64,000 nucleotides of DNA, taken from Pseudisothecium myosuroides (lineage: Eukaryota > Streptophyta > Bryopsida > Hypnales > Lembophyllaceae). How positions within the stretch are numbered: position 1 is the stretch's first letter; the number at the start of each line of letters is the position of its first letter. The stretch is taken from NCBI GenBank assembly GCA_951799445.1, contig OX637296.1, positions 14,818,001-14,882,000 on the forward strand. Reading direction: 5' to 3'. Positions 1 through 12,989 of this stretch are shown here, in pieces. The position numbers were made by a program, and so were the translations under genes. The notes beneath the pieces were generated by a model. That model did not search any database, was not told where the DNA came from, and was given only the letters and a program-made list of their open reading frames with translations.

Positions 1-247
1 CGACGAAGGATTTTCCTAGCATTGTTTTTTCTTCTGCCTATCTAAAGCAGGTGACCCCTTCTTGCATTGTTTATTTTTTTTCTTTCGGCAATCAAAAAAA
101 GGTGTCACCTACTGCGTAAACCAAAGCAAGTGACACCACCCTTTGGTAGCCAAAAGAAAAAACCACTGGTACTGAGTCAATGAGTACCATGCAAATGATG
201 ATGGAACTTGTTGGAGGACACACACTGAGGACAGTAGTAGGCCTCTG

Positions 248-3200
248 TCAGTGGAATCTTTTGAGCCGCTCACCGACCACAAATTTGAGGCGTGTTTGGA
301 ACTCGTGGAAGGGGAAGGACGTGCTCTTCTCCAACAATCCGAGCCCATCTCCAGACGTGTCTCTGTCCAGCAGAAGCGATCCCAACTCGTAGCAGGCGTA
401 GGGTGCAATGTTTCTACCACAGCACAAAAAAAAAGGGGTCAATTTCCTACTTAGGGAAGCATTGCATACAGTGACGATTGATGGGCGCATCATATTAGAA
501 TCAAATGATCATGGCATGCGTGATCATGTTTGAATGAGAAGATTGTGTTTGAATGGCATGTTCATGTTTGAATATGGTAGTGTGGAATTTGTAATTGTGG
601 GCGTGTGCTTATTGTGTTTGAATGGCACGTTCATGTTTGAATGGTAGTGTGGAGTTTGTACTGTACTCGTGAGTGTGTACTTATTAGCTAAACGTACCCG
701 AGGCATGGTGGTAGAGTCGCTTTTGATCCCGTCGGGATGTCAGTGGCTGCCACCACTTTTCGCAAGTGCTCCTCAGCTGCTTTTGTTGCTGTGAGATTGA
801 GTAGGCAAAGGGCTAACAAGTACCTGTTTCAGTGCACCACCTTAGAAACAGGAATTCCATACAAAAAAAACACTCTTAGAAACAGGGATTCCATTAAAAA
901 AAAGAACAGATTTATGACATGCATTGTCAAAGCTCGTGACTTCATCCCTACATAATAAGTTTAAGCTGCAAAATCTGAGTCTTCCAAGTACCGGCCCCCT
1001 TCCTTATAGAGAATTCAAATCAATCCCCGACTTACTATTCACAATGCAGTGGTTTTTTCAAAGCAACCATATGCCATGCGACAGACAGACTGGAAACAGA
1101 CAGTAGAAGTTGAACCTGCACATGATCATACTGGATTCAACCCAATTGTGCTCCACAGATGGTTTTCTGCTGCTAGATGCTTGTGCTGGAGTGCTTACTG
1201 CACTGCTGCTAATGCTAACCTTTGAGCCTTTTCTTCCTTCCTCCTCCACGACACCTTTGCCATAGAACTGTGAGGGTCTTTCCACGGGCCTTTCCATGGT
1301 TGAATCTTCTTGGCTTGAGGGAACAGGCTCATCCTGAAACAATACTAGATTAGTTTGCTTGTCAACAGATCAAGTGTAAGATGGCTAAGTTTGAGTGCAA
1401 TATAAGGTAACTACACCTAATTTTAACCGCTTTCTTAAAAACTACACAGTCTAGATTCATGCTTAAAATGTATTTGCACTATTCATGAGAGTCTATGGTT
1501 GGTTACCTTACACCCTATTTTTAGCACTTTGAAAATTCGTAGTTTATTTAAACCTTAAAGGACCGGCATGCATTTTTTGGCTATATAGAAATTTTGGGTA
1601 GGTACTAGAAATTTTCATATTTTAAGCTGAAATTTTAATAGAAGGTGGGCACGAGGAATATCTTTCAAATGCACTAAATTTCAGGACATTTGGAAATTAG
1701 AGTCAAAAGTTATGGCCAAATATGTTACTTTTTTTCATAATTGGGCAATCTGGGCAGCAAAAAAAATTTGGCAAAAGTTTGATTTTTTTTTTTTAATATT
1801 TTTTTTCTCGTAGACTATATTTTTGTCTATTTGGAAAGCTTTGATTCATTTCATTTGGACTTGTTATGAGAAAGTTATGGACATTCTTGTTTTTTGGGCA
1901 ATTAGAGCATCTTCTTGAAAAAAATAACTTGTAGGATTCATTTCTAAATGCTAATTTTGCAATTTAAAAAAAAAAAAAATTCTCATGGTTTAATTTACTT
2001 GCTACAACAATCTCATTGGGATTAGTGCATCTTAATTCCATCTAAAATATATTAATATTTTAGATTTTCCTTCTATCTCGTACCTACTTCTACTTAATAA
2101 ATTTTTTAGGTATGATAATTAAGTTTTTTTGAATATTTTTTTTCCCCCTAAACTCTTAACTCAATTCTCCACTATAAAGATTTAAAGCTCGAAACTTTGT
2201 AGTGCAAAAATTTTAAGTCAAAAATGTTTAAAGTCAAAAAATCTAGTCCCGCAATGTGCCGAAATACTTGTTTTTTCCACTTTAAATGCAGATATCTTGC
2301 AATCTGTGCGATCAAAAATTCTGAAATTTTTTCCACACTCTCATACTAGTTAGGTGTAAGATCCTATAGTTAGATGTGCAAAAAAAACATTTTTCAAATT
2401 TTTTTACTCCTTGCTATAGAAATGGCAGTTTTGAGTGTTTTGGGGCAGAGAAAAGGCCTTGGGTCTTTAGGAGTTAAATGGTGTCCAAAAAATGTATTCT
2501 AAGAGAATCTAGAATCCCCTTTTGACTTCCAACAAGACCCCGCAAAATGATTTTCAATATAATAATGGAAACCATGCTCAATTGCTTATTTGTGTGATTT
2601 AGGTGTAGTTACCTTAATAGACTCTAGGCACTTAAACTTTGTTCAGGTGAAACCACAGGCTTAAGTACACTATTATCTTACCTCCAAATTGAGAATTCAC
2701 TTGGCAGTTCTCTTATGCCATGAATTAGCACTTCTAAACTGTAATCTTATGCAAGGGCATTGGTTGAATTCAATCAAATCCCATGTCAAAAATTTCAAAA
2801 TAATTTTTTTTGCATATTTACCCGTAGCATCTCGCACTACAATAGTACAAGAATGTATGGAAGACATTTCAGAAACTTTGACCTTGTAGATTTTAAGATA
2901 TTTGCGTTTAAAGTGAAGAAAACCGTTTCTTTTTTGCACCTTGCATGTCTAGATTTGAAGGCTTCGAATCTTCTTAGCTTAATTTTTACACTACACATGT
3001 TGAATTAAAAAAAATTATGTTGAAGAATTGAGTTGAAAGTTTGGGAAAAAACCCTCCAAAAAACAAACTTGATTTTCATTCTTCAAAAAATTGTTAAGTA
3101 GGATAGAAGGAAAAACTAAATTGTTAATAGCTCAAAGACATAATTGAATTACACTAATTCCAACAATGAGATTGTTTTAGCAAGCATACTAAACATGATG

Positions 3201-6200
3201 AAACTTTTTCTTTTTTGAAAATTGTGAAAATTGACTTTGAAATTGAATTTAATACATTATTTTTTCAAAAAGTTGCTATGTTTGCCTGCAAATCAAGAAG
3301 CTCCATAACTTTCACTTCACTAATCCAAATGAAATGAATAAAAGCTTTCCATATAGACAAAAATATAATCTATAGGGCCGGAAAAAAATTATTTTTATTT
3401 TAAGTTCTTGCATATTTTCTTTGTTGCCTAGCAAGTTCCATTTTGTGCTCTTATGCTCAGGACATCATAACTTTTGCTCCTTAGCATTGAGCGAACTAAA
3501 AATTATGTTCCTTGAAAGCTAATTTATTTTCCTTATTTTAAAAAATAGTTTAAAAAAATCATGACAAAAATTGAGACCATAAGAGCCTACCCAAAATCCT
3601 TTTTGTCCCTCATAGTGACAATATGACTTTAAGCAAACACCATAATCGAATATGAAAAATGTGCCACACACACTTGTGCCTACTATTTGCAACAAATTTG
3701 TCTCTCTAGCTCATAGGAATAAAAGTTACAAGCATCTCAAGCTTGACAACACATGAAAAACGAGCAATTTTTGTACATTTTATACGGAAACATAAAAATT
3801 TCATTAATTTAACAACCACATTTTACCATCGTGGCCCACACATGAGGATTTGTACCTTGGCAACAAGCATGAGGTCTAAGAGGGACTGTCGCTTGCTATG
3901 TTGATGGATTTCGGCATCAATATGGGCCATCAACTCTTCCAATCTCAACTGATTCATGTGGTGAAAGCCGTTGTAGACAGCAATTAACTCCAAGGCGGGG
4001 TGTAATGGAACCTGTGCCCCCACCATGTAATTTTCAGCCAAATGCAAAATTTTGGTGGGGACAAACATTATTAAACAAAGCTTTGAGATTGTTACCCAAT
4101 TAGTTACAACAATTGTCGCAAATTTGCAAAAATTACCCAAACAGTAAGTTGCTACAAGTATATCAAAGACTTTGGACAATTTTTATATAAAAATAACTAC
4201 CAAACAGTGTATATCAAAGACTTTGGACAATTTTTATATAAAAATAACTACCAAACAGTGTGTGTATCAAAGACTTTGGACAATTTTATATAAAAACAAC
4301 TACCAAATAGTGTGTGAGTTAGTGGATAGCATCCTTTAAATTTCTAGCAAATTTTTTGCCAAAATCCTACCTGGATTTGGTAGTGGCTACCAATACACTA
4401 AGAAAAAAGGAGTTTTGGGGGGATGAAATAGCCAACAACATCTCCAAGAAATATTTAATTTGACAAATTTTGATTGAAGTTTACTAATCTTAGATAGCAA
4501 TATGGATGAAAGTGCATATCATGATGGCCCGGGTTGAAAGAAAAACTGAAGGGGTGACTGACCTGAGGTTTAGGGTGCAAGTCGCTCTACCAAGAGTTTA
4601 AACGCTGGTTGGATAGAGCAATTTTTTCTAGTTTTGGAAAACATAAAAAATTCACCGGCTCCCCGTGAAGAACAGGTCAACTTTGGACGAGACTTCCTCC
4701 TTGGTGGTCTGCCAACCAACTTTATTGTTGTTTGGGCATTCTTGGGCAGACCGTCTCCAAAACGTGGCTGTTGACGATTCCCCTTTTCCCAAGACCAAGG
4801 GTGCCCACAAAACTTAAAATTTCACAAAACTTATTGGCAGTTTGTTTGTTGGCTCTGGACTCAAGTGCATTGACAAGCTTAGAGAGGCTTTGACAAGTTT
4901 TGAGTAGGAACTAGGAACTAACTAAAAAAACAAGCCAATGCTTCAGGGACAAAGCCAGTCTAAGCACAGTTACTTGTTTCTCACAGCCTTGATATCTCAG
5001 TATTTTTAGGAGCCATGTAATGGGTCACATCTTCATGCTCATGCATTCGTGTTTCTTGGACTATTGTAAAGTTGACATTGAACAAAACGAGGTAAAAATA
5101 AACACATTTGAATTCTGCACCAACTAAGGTGTAGGACATCTTTTCATCTCAAGCTTGCCTTGTTGCTAGGACCTCTGCATTTGTGCATTCTTGTCGCTTG
5201 GACTACACTGATTTATCCAGTTAGTGTCACCACCGGGGAAAAAAACTTGGAAATATATTCATACAGTGCAGTAATATAATAGCCTGCACTAATATAAAAT
5301 AGGTGACTCTGGCAAATTAGTGTCACATACATGCACTGATAAGATAAATCAGTGTAGTGTAAAGCCGGCATTGAATAGAACGAGGTAAAATAGAAGAAAA
5401 TCTGTTTTTTGCATCAATCCAGGTGAAGGATTTCTGTTCATCTCAAGCTGGTTGCTTCGATCTGTGCAACTGAATCTGCTCTCCAGTGTGTCCGCGGATG
5501 GAATTTGAACGACCGCAGAATGAGCCAAGGAATACGATAAGCTTTCCTAATGCTTCAATGTCATAAGGCCAGCACAGGAGTAAGGAAACAATCTCAGAGG
5601 GAGTCAAAGCTCACCAAACCAAGCGTGACGTAGTCGTTTGACAAACGGTTGACGTAGAGCTCCATGGGTGAAAGTTTCCCCTTTTTCGCACTCAATAATA
5701 TCGAAATGTCCTCCAGCATACGACCCCCTTCTTGCCTCGAGCCTGGATCACTGGATTCCCACAAACAAGCTGACCTCAGACAGCAGAAAAAGGGCTTGAA
5801 CCAAACACTCTCCTGCATGGTCAATAGATCACCACTGTATTCTCTCAGCTTCAGATATTACCGTAGCTTCTGTAAAAGTCATGCATGAACATGTTCAAAT
5901 TGGGATATGGGGACAAAGGATTCATCTCACCGTCATTACTCTATGGTGAAAATGTCGGAAGGCATCTAACAGTCTAAATCCAGAATCCATAAATCCAAAT
6001 TTAGTCTAGAGTGGGGTCTTCACAGAATAATCAACCATCCTTCTAAGGATGGTAAACGTAGCATCTATCACTTCGTTGGCGTGAAGCTACAGCCTCCCGG
6101 TCAGTTAGCACTTTGCAGGTATTAGCAGTTAGCACTTGCATTACTTAAAGATAATGCCAGGCAGTGTCTAATTCACGACACGCAATACGTACTAAATAGT

Positions 6201-9200
6201 ATTTGAGAGCAAGAACTGCTGAAATGTTCTGAGCTTAATCTCAACCTGGGATTAATCAAGGTTAGGATGTTCGGGACCAGAAACTGAGCCAGGTTGTCTG
6301 GGATCTGCAAAAGACACTGTAGAGATTGCGAGTTTCTGTTCGGTTGCCTGGTCATCATTGGCTGGAGCTAGGATCCTATAGCAGAGGGCCCATGCAATCG
6401 CACGGACGGTACTTTGATTCACTGCCCAGAAATCAGACACGCCATCCAATATTCTCTTGCACGATTGGCTGGGTTTCACCATGCAACCAAGGATGACATT
6501 TTTCACTATTTTATGTTGAAATAATAGCTACAAATCTGTATACTGAGCTGTCAGATACTCTGTACTACCAAAGCAAACTGGGAAGTGTGAGCTTGTAAAT
6601 TTCTCTCACGAAAATATGGGTTGAAACAGTGTAAAGGTTTGCAGCATGTGACACGAGGGCTAGGAGGAGTAACCTTGAAGAGGGAGTCAAAGCACATGGC
6701 CGCCTTGTCATAATGACCCTGTAACATTAGACACCAACCCATCTCTTCCAGCATAAGATTTCGAAGCCGGAGGTTGAATCCGCGCAAGTTCATGTCCAGT
6801 GAGTGGTTGGATAGAGCGTCTGTAGCCATCGCCAGGTTGCCCTCGAAACGTGCTAAGCGGGACTCCATGATCCGGACGATGCATCCGCCTTTCCATGTAG
6901 GCTCCATGTTTTCAAGTAACGCAGCTGCACTTTCCATGTGGTTTCGAGTCGGAGGTAGAAGTGCCATAATCACGATGTGGTCTGATGCATCGGTAAAAGT
7001 CGGCAATTAGTGGATGTAAACACAAGACCAGCTTCTTCGAAGCAGCATTGCTTGACGATCCCGAAGTCTAAACAATAGGTGATCTCATGGTCAAACATGG
7101 TCAAACACTACCTGGCACCCGGAAGAATGTTTTCTTCGAGTTCGCAGGATATTCTGAGAAAAAGGAAGATCTTTAGAAGAAATTCTATGGTCCTAAGGCT
7201 CGTAGTTCTCTGCATTCACCATCTCACAACTGCTGGAGAACTTTGATTTTTCATGATGACAGGTGTACTTTGTGACAGAGCATGGCTTGCTGGCATAGAC
7301 TTTGACTCCATTTAAGTGTGTTGACTTTTGACACATGGATGGTCAACTACTTAGACAAACATTAGAAGATATTTTGACTATGCCACTATTGCACAACAGT
7401 CGGAAAGCTCTGGTTTTGCATGATGACAAATGTACTATGTGACAAAAATACGTCACTGGCATAGACTCTGAATCTTGATTAGTGAATGACTTTTTGACAC
7501 ATGGACAGTCAACAACTTTAAAAACTCGATCGGCTACATTGACTTGCAGAGTTGTCATTTTCTCTACCATTTAATTTTTCTCATTTGAATTATCAAATCC
7601 AGAACTTCCTGCACTGTGCATACAAACGTCATGGTACCATTAGTAGTTTAGTACCCTATGGACAGACATTTAGGGTAGGTCTGAGCGCATCTTAAATTAC
7701 GGAGGAGGCATTTTCTTCTTTCCTCCTGAGCAAGTAAGTGTCACTTACAATGGAGAAGAAATAACGCAGCAAGTGGGGCTCTCGCATGGTGCGTTGTTGA
7801 TACCCTATGTAGAAGAATGATTGCCCTTGCTCTGTCTCCAGGCATGCCCAAGAGCTCAAGAGCCTTGTGATACTGGGCTGGAATGAGCGATACAATGAGG
7901 TTGAATGCTCCCATCCCAAACTCAATCGAAATCCGAAGAGATGCTAGCTCTTGGTCTTCCTTGATATTACCCTCGAGCCTCTGCAGGTTGCCACTGGCAG
8001 CAGCGGCTCCTACCATAATCAACTCAGTATCAGTGCCAACTTAACCCAGTCAAGACCTTCCAAAGGTTGAAATCAAGAGAAGACCCAGTCAGTACTAAAA
8101 GTGTCAGATGAATGACTTTCAGAGCAACTGTAGAAACGAACAATGCAGGAATCTTCCAGGAATCTGATCATTTTTGGCTGACTACCTTGGTGATAGGACA
8201 GCGTTAAGAGTAAGACTTGATAAGCACATCCCATATATCAGTCATTGCTAAGCATCATGGGGTTGAAATGAGATGATACTTGTCTACACACTTCATTTTA
8301 TTTAGTGTCGTTACTTCAAGCAAGTTATTTAAGATATAGACTTTTATTTATTTATTAACAAGTTTGTATGAACCTTTCAATATGACAAGTACTGGAGCTA
8401 TGTTAATATCTTAAGAAAATAAGATTATAGTAAAAAAGCTACCTCCTGAAGTAACTAGCAATAGGTAGCGACACTTAAAGAGAATAAATGTGTAGTTGGC
8501 ACTTCGTTAATGTAGGAATGCTCACCCATTTCTATCATTTGTGGCTCTGAAAACCGACGCTGTCTTGTTTGCCATCCCTCTTCACCTGTGTCTGACTGAG
8601 AGTCGGAAGTAGAAGGAACTGCAGATCCTGAATTCTGCATGTTACGACTACAACAATCGAGTACAAATCAGGTCACACCATATTATGAACTGTTCAATGA
8701 TTAGAAACTCATGTAATTCGTATATCGCATATAACCAATTGTCTACAAATAGTACAATTGGACTCTGCTGAACAATCACCAAATAGTACAATCCGGAGAT
8801 AGCCGTGTAATCCATTAATATGAAAAGAGAAACGTGAAACAACTCAAATGACTCCAAGAATTCCGACAAAACCACAACTAGTGACCACAAATCAGAATCC
8901 TTAATCACATTTCTCGTCTCAACTTTCCATGAAAACCTTCGTGAAATACATGTATTCATTTCTTATGCATTTTCAAAGAGGGAGGTTCTAGATACGTGAC
9001 AATAGACAACTCCATTTCCATTCAAAGATGATCGGCTGTAGACAATTAGCCAGCCATGGAAACTTCACTTGCTAACTAGTCCAACCAAGTGCAAGAAGAG
9101 AAGAGTTGGTGTTGGTAACATGCAGGGGTCAGTTATAGGAGACGAGATTAGGTAACTAATGGAGTTAGTGTCAATTACCATAGTGGGTCAAAGACCTCAT

Positions 9201-11752
9201 ACTACACGAGCTCACACAATTGTAGCCAGAAGCTTACCGGGTTCTGTTCTTCATCGTCTGAGTCATAGTTAACTCGAAGGCTTCCACTTAATTCACCCTG
9301 GAGGCTGCCGCCCATCGCAACCCATTCTCGCTGGACCTGCATCAGCTTCTTCCTGCTGTGCTTGTAAAGCAGCCATGCCCTTTTCAAGTTGTATCCCACC
9401 TTCACCATGGAGCTCCATCTCTCCCCGCCAGCCACAATCTGACATACGTCAAGCCAAACCAACAGAGGTGAGCTACAGAATCATCACGAGAACCAAATGA
9501 TCAAAATCCAACGAGGAAGCAGTGCAGATCTTACGTTGCAAATCAATTCGGAGGCAACAAATGGAAAATTATGCTCGAAAACTTCTTCATACAAAAGAGA
9601 AACCTTTTGAGCACATTTCTATTTTTCTCGTTGTGGTTCTATTTTCATCTCCTAGAAATAAGTGCATTTGATAATTCCATTGATTTGATCGATTGAATTG
9701 ACTGATGGAACTCTACAAATTCAAAATTTCAATCAATTACAACACTGGAGGTAGACAATAAGAGATACAAAGGTCAAATGAGCTCGTCCAACTTTTAAAT
9801 TGTTTAAGAAACAATGTGAAATATATCCACTAAAGGAATCGATATCTCGAAAATCCAAATGTACAATGAATTTGAACCGATCTAAAGTTGCTAGAGGCTC
9901 CTTCAAACCAATTTGTTGAATGAAAGAAGAAGAACATTGAATCGAATAGAGGACGACACTCAAACAGAGTCAAACTAGAGTTTCAAATGGCAATAAGGGA
10001 GACTAAAAATTTCTGATCATGCAGATGACAGACGAAATTAGAGCATCACCAGAAGTCACGTAGATTATCTCACAGTCAAGAGGCCAATGAAGAGGAAACA
10101 TTCGGCCTGAATGTACAAGCACCATAAGCGCATCCTGCGAAGTTTATGATTCGTGTTGGTTTCCTCGCGCGTCATGGCAATCTTAACATCCGGATCCTCT
10201 TCCTTTTGCTTCAGTTTGTCGCCCAGGGCAGCAGCTTTCTCAAACCCTGATTTCTCCAGGACTGCCACTGCCTTCCCCAAAGCCCAGGATTTCATGCTGT
10301 TCACAGTTTCGTTCACCTTCTTTATGTTGCTGTGAGTGCGATACCTGCAATTTCACTGGAAGGAGGATCGTCAACCCCTAGCCAGTGAAACAATGCATAA
10401 TAACAATGCTGGCATCAAGATGTCTTGTAAATGCAGATGAGGGTTCAGGGTTGTCTTCCCAGACAGACAGACTCGATGTCTAGTATGTTTCGCAAGATGT
10501 AAACAGATACCTTTGCTATTATACAAGCATATTCTTAAATATCCATCAAATATTCAAGGTTATCTGAACATATTTGATACCCACTTAACTAAAAATCAGA
10601 CATCAAACATTAGAAGTCCATTATAATGTCAAGCAGGCCACACCTGTCTAATAAGACAACCCAGTGAAAGGCACGCAACCAGGCTCTTACTTAACTTCTT
10701 GTTCAGACGCAAGCGCCTCGGTTGCCTGGAGAAGCGAGATGGCGAAGTTAATGTCATCGTCATCATGTGACATGAGTGCCACAAAAGTGACCACTTCGGC
10801 ATGGTGCAGGCTGAAGCGGGCGTGGTCTGCCCTCAGCGTGTGAAAATAGTCCTCAGCGTCGTTCAGCTTGTCCGCGTAGATTAGTCTCACCCCTGTCAAC
10901 ACCTGTTCCATTCATAGTTCCAGAATCCCATCTCAGCTGAATTTTTCCTCTGCTTCGTGCCAGGACCACACAGGCTTTGCAGACTGCCAGACTTTGGTAA
11001 TTAGAGAGACAAAAACACCAATTCAACCCTGTTTGACGAGGTTCTAGTTTGTCTCTGACATGATTCTCCAGCCAAGAACTACTGAGACGACTGGGGCGTT
11101 CCCAAAGATTGACAAGACAGGCATCTGAGAAACTAGAAGAGATCGAGATAAATTTCAACATTCAAGCTATTCTCGATGCAACCAAATCAAATTTAGACTC
11201 CTTACATTTTCCATTTGTTCAAAAACCATCCGCCAGTCAATTATCCAGCCTTGAGTGGCCCTGCCATCATCCAAACCCTAATTCTCTCCCTCTAGATCTA
11301 CGATTCCAGATCACAAACCTCTTAGCAACCTGCTTGGAAGCGAATTCCCAACCAATGACCTAATCCGCAAAGCTATTTATCATAGCTACGTCCTCATTAA
11401 TGGGCGGAAAAGAGGCTGGAATTCAGGTGTAGCAGTAAGCTACTCAAACTACAGAAGTAAACCTAATTCTTGTAATCAAACCTTAGAGCTATCGAATGGC
11501 CGCATCAACCTGCTCTGGCAGCTGCAATTTCCAACTAACAGTAAATGCAACCCTAAATTAGGGTTAAAACTGTCACGCAACCAAAAAAGAAAGAAAGAAA
11601 GAAAGATGATAGGAAGACACCGAAGGCACCTGCTCCTCCTCCACCTCGAACTCCATCTGCATCGAAGCTGTGTCCTGAGCCGCGCCGGTAGGCGGCGAAG
11701 GCGACTGCGATGGCGACGACGGGCTGAAAATGGACTTCCGAATCGACTCCAT
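248..11752 (-). CDS. TTC39: TTC39/Iml2-family tetratricopeptide protein, 12 coding exons
   Basis: Exons (minus strand): 11752-11630, 10902-10691, 10344-10074, 9438-9238, 8634-8526, 8009-7749, 6981-6674, 5812-5615, 4011-3856, 1333-1116, 823-698, 413-248. All junctions are GT-AG, phases agree, and the joined frame is 782 aa, near the family's usual 580-730. Start ATG gives MESIRKSIFSP. Residues 42-130 hold the N-terminal block (GVRLIYADKLNDAEDYF); 203-230 the basic GYNLKRAWLLYKH segment; about 270-305 an acidic Ser-rich linker; 306-392 the hallmark FGMGAFNLIVSLIP...LELLGMPGDRARAI; then TPR-like helices (EEMGWCLMLQGHYDKA; ALELIAVYNGFHHMN; YLLALCLLNLTATKAAEEHL; PYACYELGSLLLDRD). In yeast Iml2 affects inclusion-body/lipid-droplet handling and animal TTC39B affects LXR; the plant role is unknown. 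Exon 10 (1333-1116) encodes a low-complexity Ser/Glu insert. Uncertain: exon 2 acceptor (10902 or 10893) and whether the last exon ends at 248. Confidence 0.88.
1405..2614. mobile_element. TA-flanked element with AGGTAACTACACC termini (copy E1), in TTC39 intron 9
   Basis: Ends are AGGTAACTACACCTAA at 1405 and its reverse complement finishing at 2614, each bordered by TA, as expected for a Tc1/mariner-type miniature element. A 930-bp TTAA element (1548-2477) sits inside it. The flanks match another copy at 20586-21307, which carries different inserts. No coding capacity seen. Confidence 0.75.
1548..2477 (-). mobile_element. TTAA-flanked, piggyBac-like MITE (copy P3, reversed)
   Basis: Reverse-orientation relative of the 934-bp elements at 17633 and 53828; it begins and ends in TTAA and has degenerate CCCTAAAG-type ends. 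It is nested inside the element at 1405-2614. Confidence 0.65.
2730..3600 (+). mobile_element. Diverged partial copy of the TTAA element family (P6), in TTC39 intron 9
   Basis: Follows the internal order of the 934-bp family (block ending TTTCAGAA...TTGACC, then the AAGTGAAGAAAAC block, then the GATAGAAGGAAAA and AATGAAATGAATAAAAGC blocks) but without clear terminal repeats. No exon is visible in it. Confidence 0.5.
4159..4312. repeat. Three-copy 51-bp tandem repeat in TTC39 intron 8
   Basis: Units 4159-4209, 4210-4260 and 4261-4312; the first two are identical, the third differs at a few bases. The intron (4012-5614) is otherwise repeat-derived. Confidence 0.9.
5028..5460. repeat. Tandem duplication in TTC39 intron 8, second copy carrying an insertion
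   Basis: A block of about 130 bp (TGCATTCGTG..., GAACAAAACGAGGTAAAA..., TTTTCATCTCAAGCTTG) is followed by a second diverged copy that is split by the 149-bp element at 5206-5354. Confidence 0.7.
5206..5354. mobile_element. 149-bp MITE with CACTGATTTATC ends and TA target duplication
   Basis: Inverted ends CACTGATTTATC...GATAAATCAGTG, flanked by TA at 5204-5205 and 5355-5356. The neighbouring tandem copy near 5060 has the uninterrupted site (GGACTATTGTAAAG), so it acts as an empty site confirming the boundaries. Confidence 0.82.
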
Positions 11753-12212
11753 CTTTCGTTCCACCCGCACAGCTGCTGCTGCTGCAATGTAGGAAGTGTC
11801 AGAATGAAAAATTCTCTACTGTAGATTACACGGGACATCAATCTCCAAAGGCACGCGGCTCAACAAATTAGGGTTCAGTCTGAAACACTCACAGTCGCCT
11901 TGTTTTCTCGTCTTTTTTTTTGCAATTGACTGATTCTTCAATTTGTGTTGACAAAAACAATAAGAAAGAAATGAAATTCGTCTGCAAGCTCAATGCGTGA
12001 TCTGAAATCTGCTCAACTCCATCGCCTATGCAAAGAAACTGCAGCAGGGTTGTGAGCGTGAAAGGGTGTCTGCTGGCGTTCCGTTAAATAACGGTAGCTG
12101 GAATAGTGCTTCAGCTTACAGTGCGCGGGAGCCAGAAAGTCGAACGAATGGTCACAGAGTTTCATTTTCATATCGAAAATTGGATGATTTCCATCCAATA
12201 TTTTCTCCTACT
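11753..12212. promoter_or_regulatory. Presumed TTC39 promoter and 5' leader
   Basis: Lies directly upstream of the TTC39 start codon on the minus strand and contains no open frame I would call. No core promoter motif is convincing enough to name. Confidence 0.35.
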
Positions 12213-12557
12213 GTACGCAAAATAGTGAAATTAGGTTGTCCCATACTAATTTCTCGACATTTGACACTATATAAATATTTACTGTACAAGAATGCACTAC
12301 ACAAAATAGTGGACTTAGGTTGCCCATACTAATTTCCCATCATTTGACACTATATGAATATTTAGTGTTATTGTACAAGAATGTACTACAAACTTTTGAA
12401 TTAGGTATTGTTGTAATTTGGACTCAAGAACCTCTATGTATACAAATGGAAATATTTGTAGAAGTATTTGTTGACTTTGATCATGGCTTGTAAGATAACT
12501 TTCTTGACATAAGGCAACCTAATTGTTAAAGCAACCTAATTTCACTATTTTGTGTAC
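12213..12557. mobile_element. 345-bp element with 26-bp inverted ends and internal duplication
   Basis: Ends GTACGCAAAATAGTGAAATT and its near-complement at 12532-12557. Inside, a unit of about 85-95 bp is repeated directly (from about 12219 and 12301). A further 150-bp stretch from about 12410 is duplicated from about 12570 to 12720, outside the right end. Confidence 0.7.
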
Positions 12558-12942
12558 TATAGTTCTAAACTAGGTGGTGTTGTATTTGGGGTCATAAACC
12601 TCCATACATACAAATGGAAGTATCTATAGAACTATTTGTTGACTTTGATGGCTTATTAAGTAACTTTCTTGGAATAAGGAATAAGGCAACCTAATTGTTA
12701 CGGCAACCAAATTTCACTGTATCTTGTGCACTTTAAATTTTTTATTTTTTTTAATTTGATGTTTAGGGATTAAAGGCCATGCATTTACCATGAAAAGTAT
12801 AGCTCAAAATTTATTTTCTTACTCGCTGATTAATTGGATTTGACTTTGAAAAAGTCCAGAGCAGTTGAACCACTAAGCATTGAAGGGTTAAACAGATGGT
12901 CCACGTGTATGAGCTTCGTATTCAGTTCACAAACGTGAATCA

Positions 12943-12989
12943 TTCATTCATTCATTCATTCCGTTTCATTTGTTTCAATTAAAAAAAAG
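12943..12989 (+). mobile_element. 47-bp truncated retroposon with 14-bp target duplication
   Basis: The insert is a TTCA microsatellite, the tail motif CGTTTCATTTGTTTC and an A-rich end. It is bracketed by ACAAACGTGAATCA (12929-12942) and ACAAACGCGAATCA (12990-13003), one mismatch. Confidence 0.72.

Noticed and set aside
6252..6506. 84-codon minus-strand frame in TTC39 intron 7
   Set aside because: Exon 7 (ending 6674) and exon 8 (starting 5812) join in phase 0 and cover the family alignment without a gap, so no exon is needed here.
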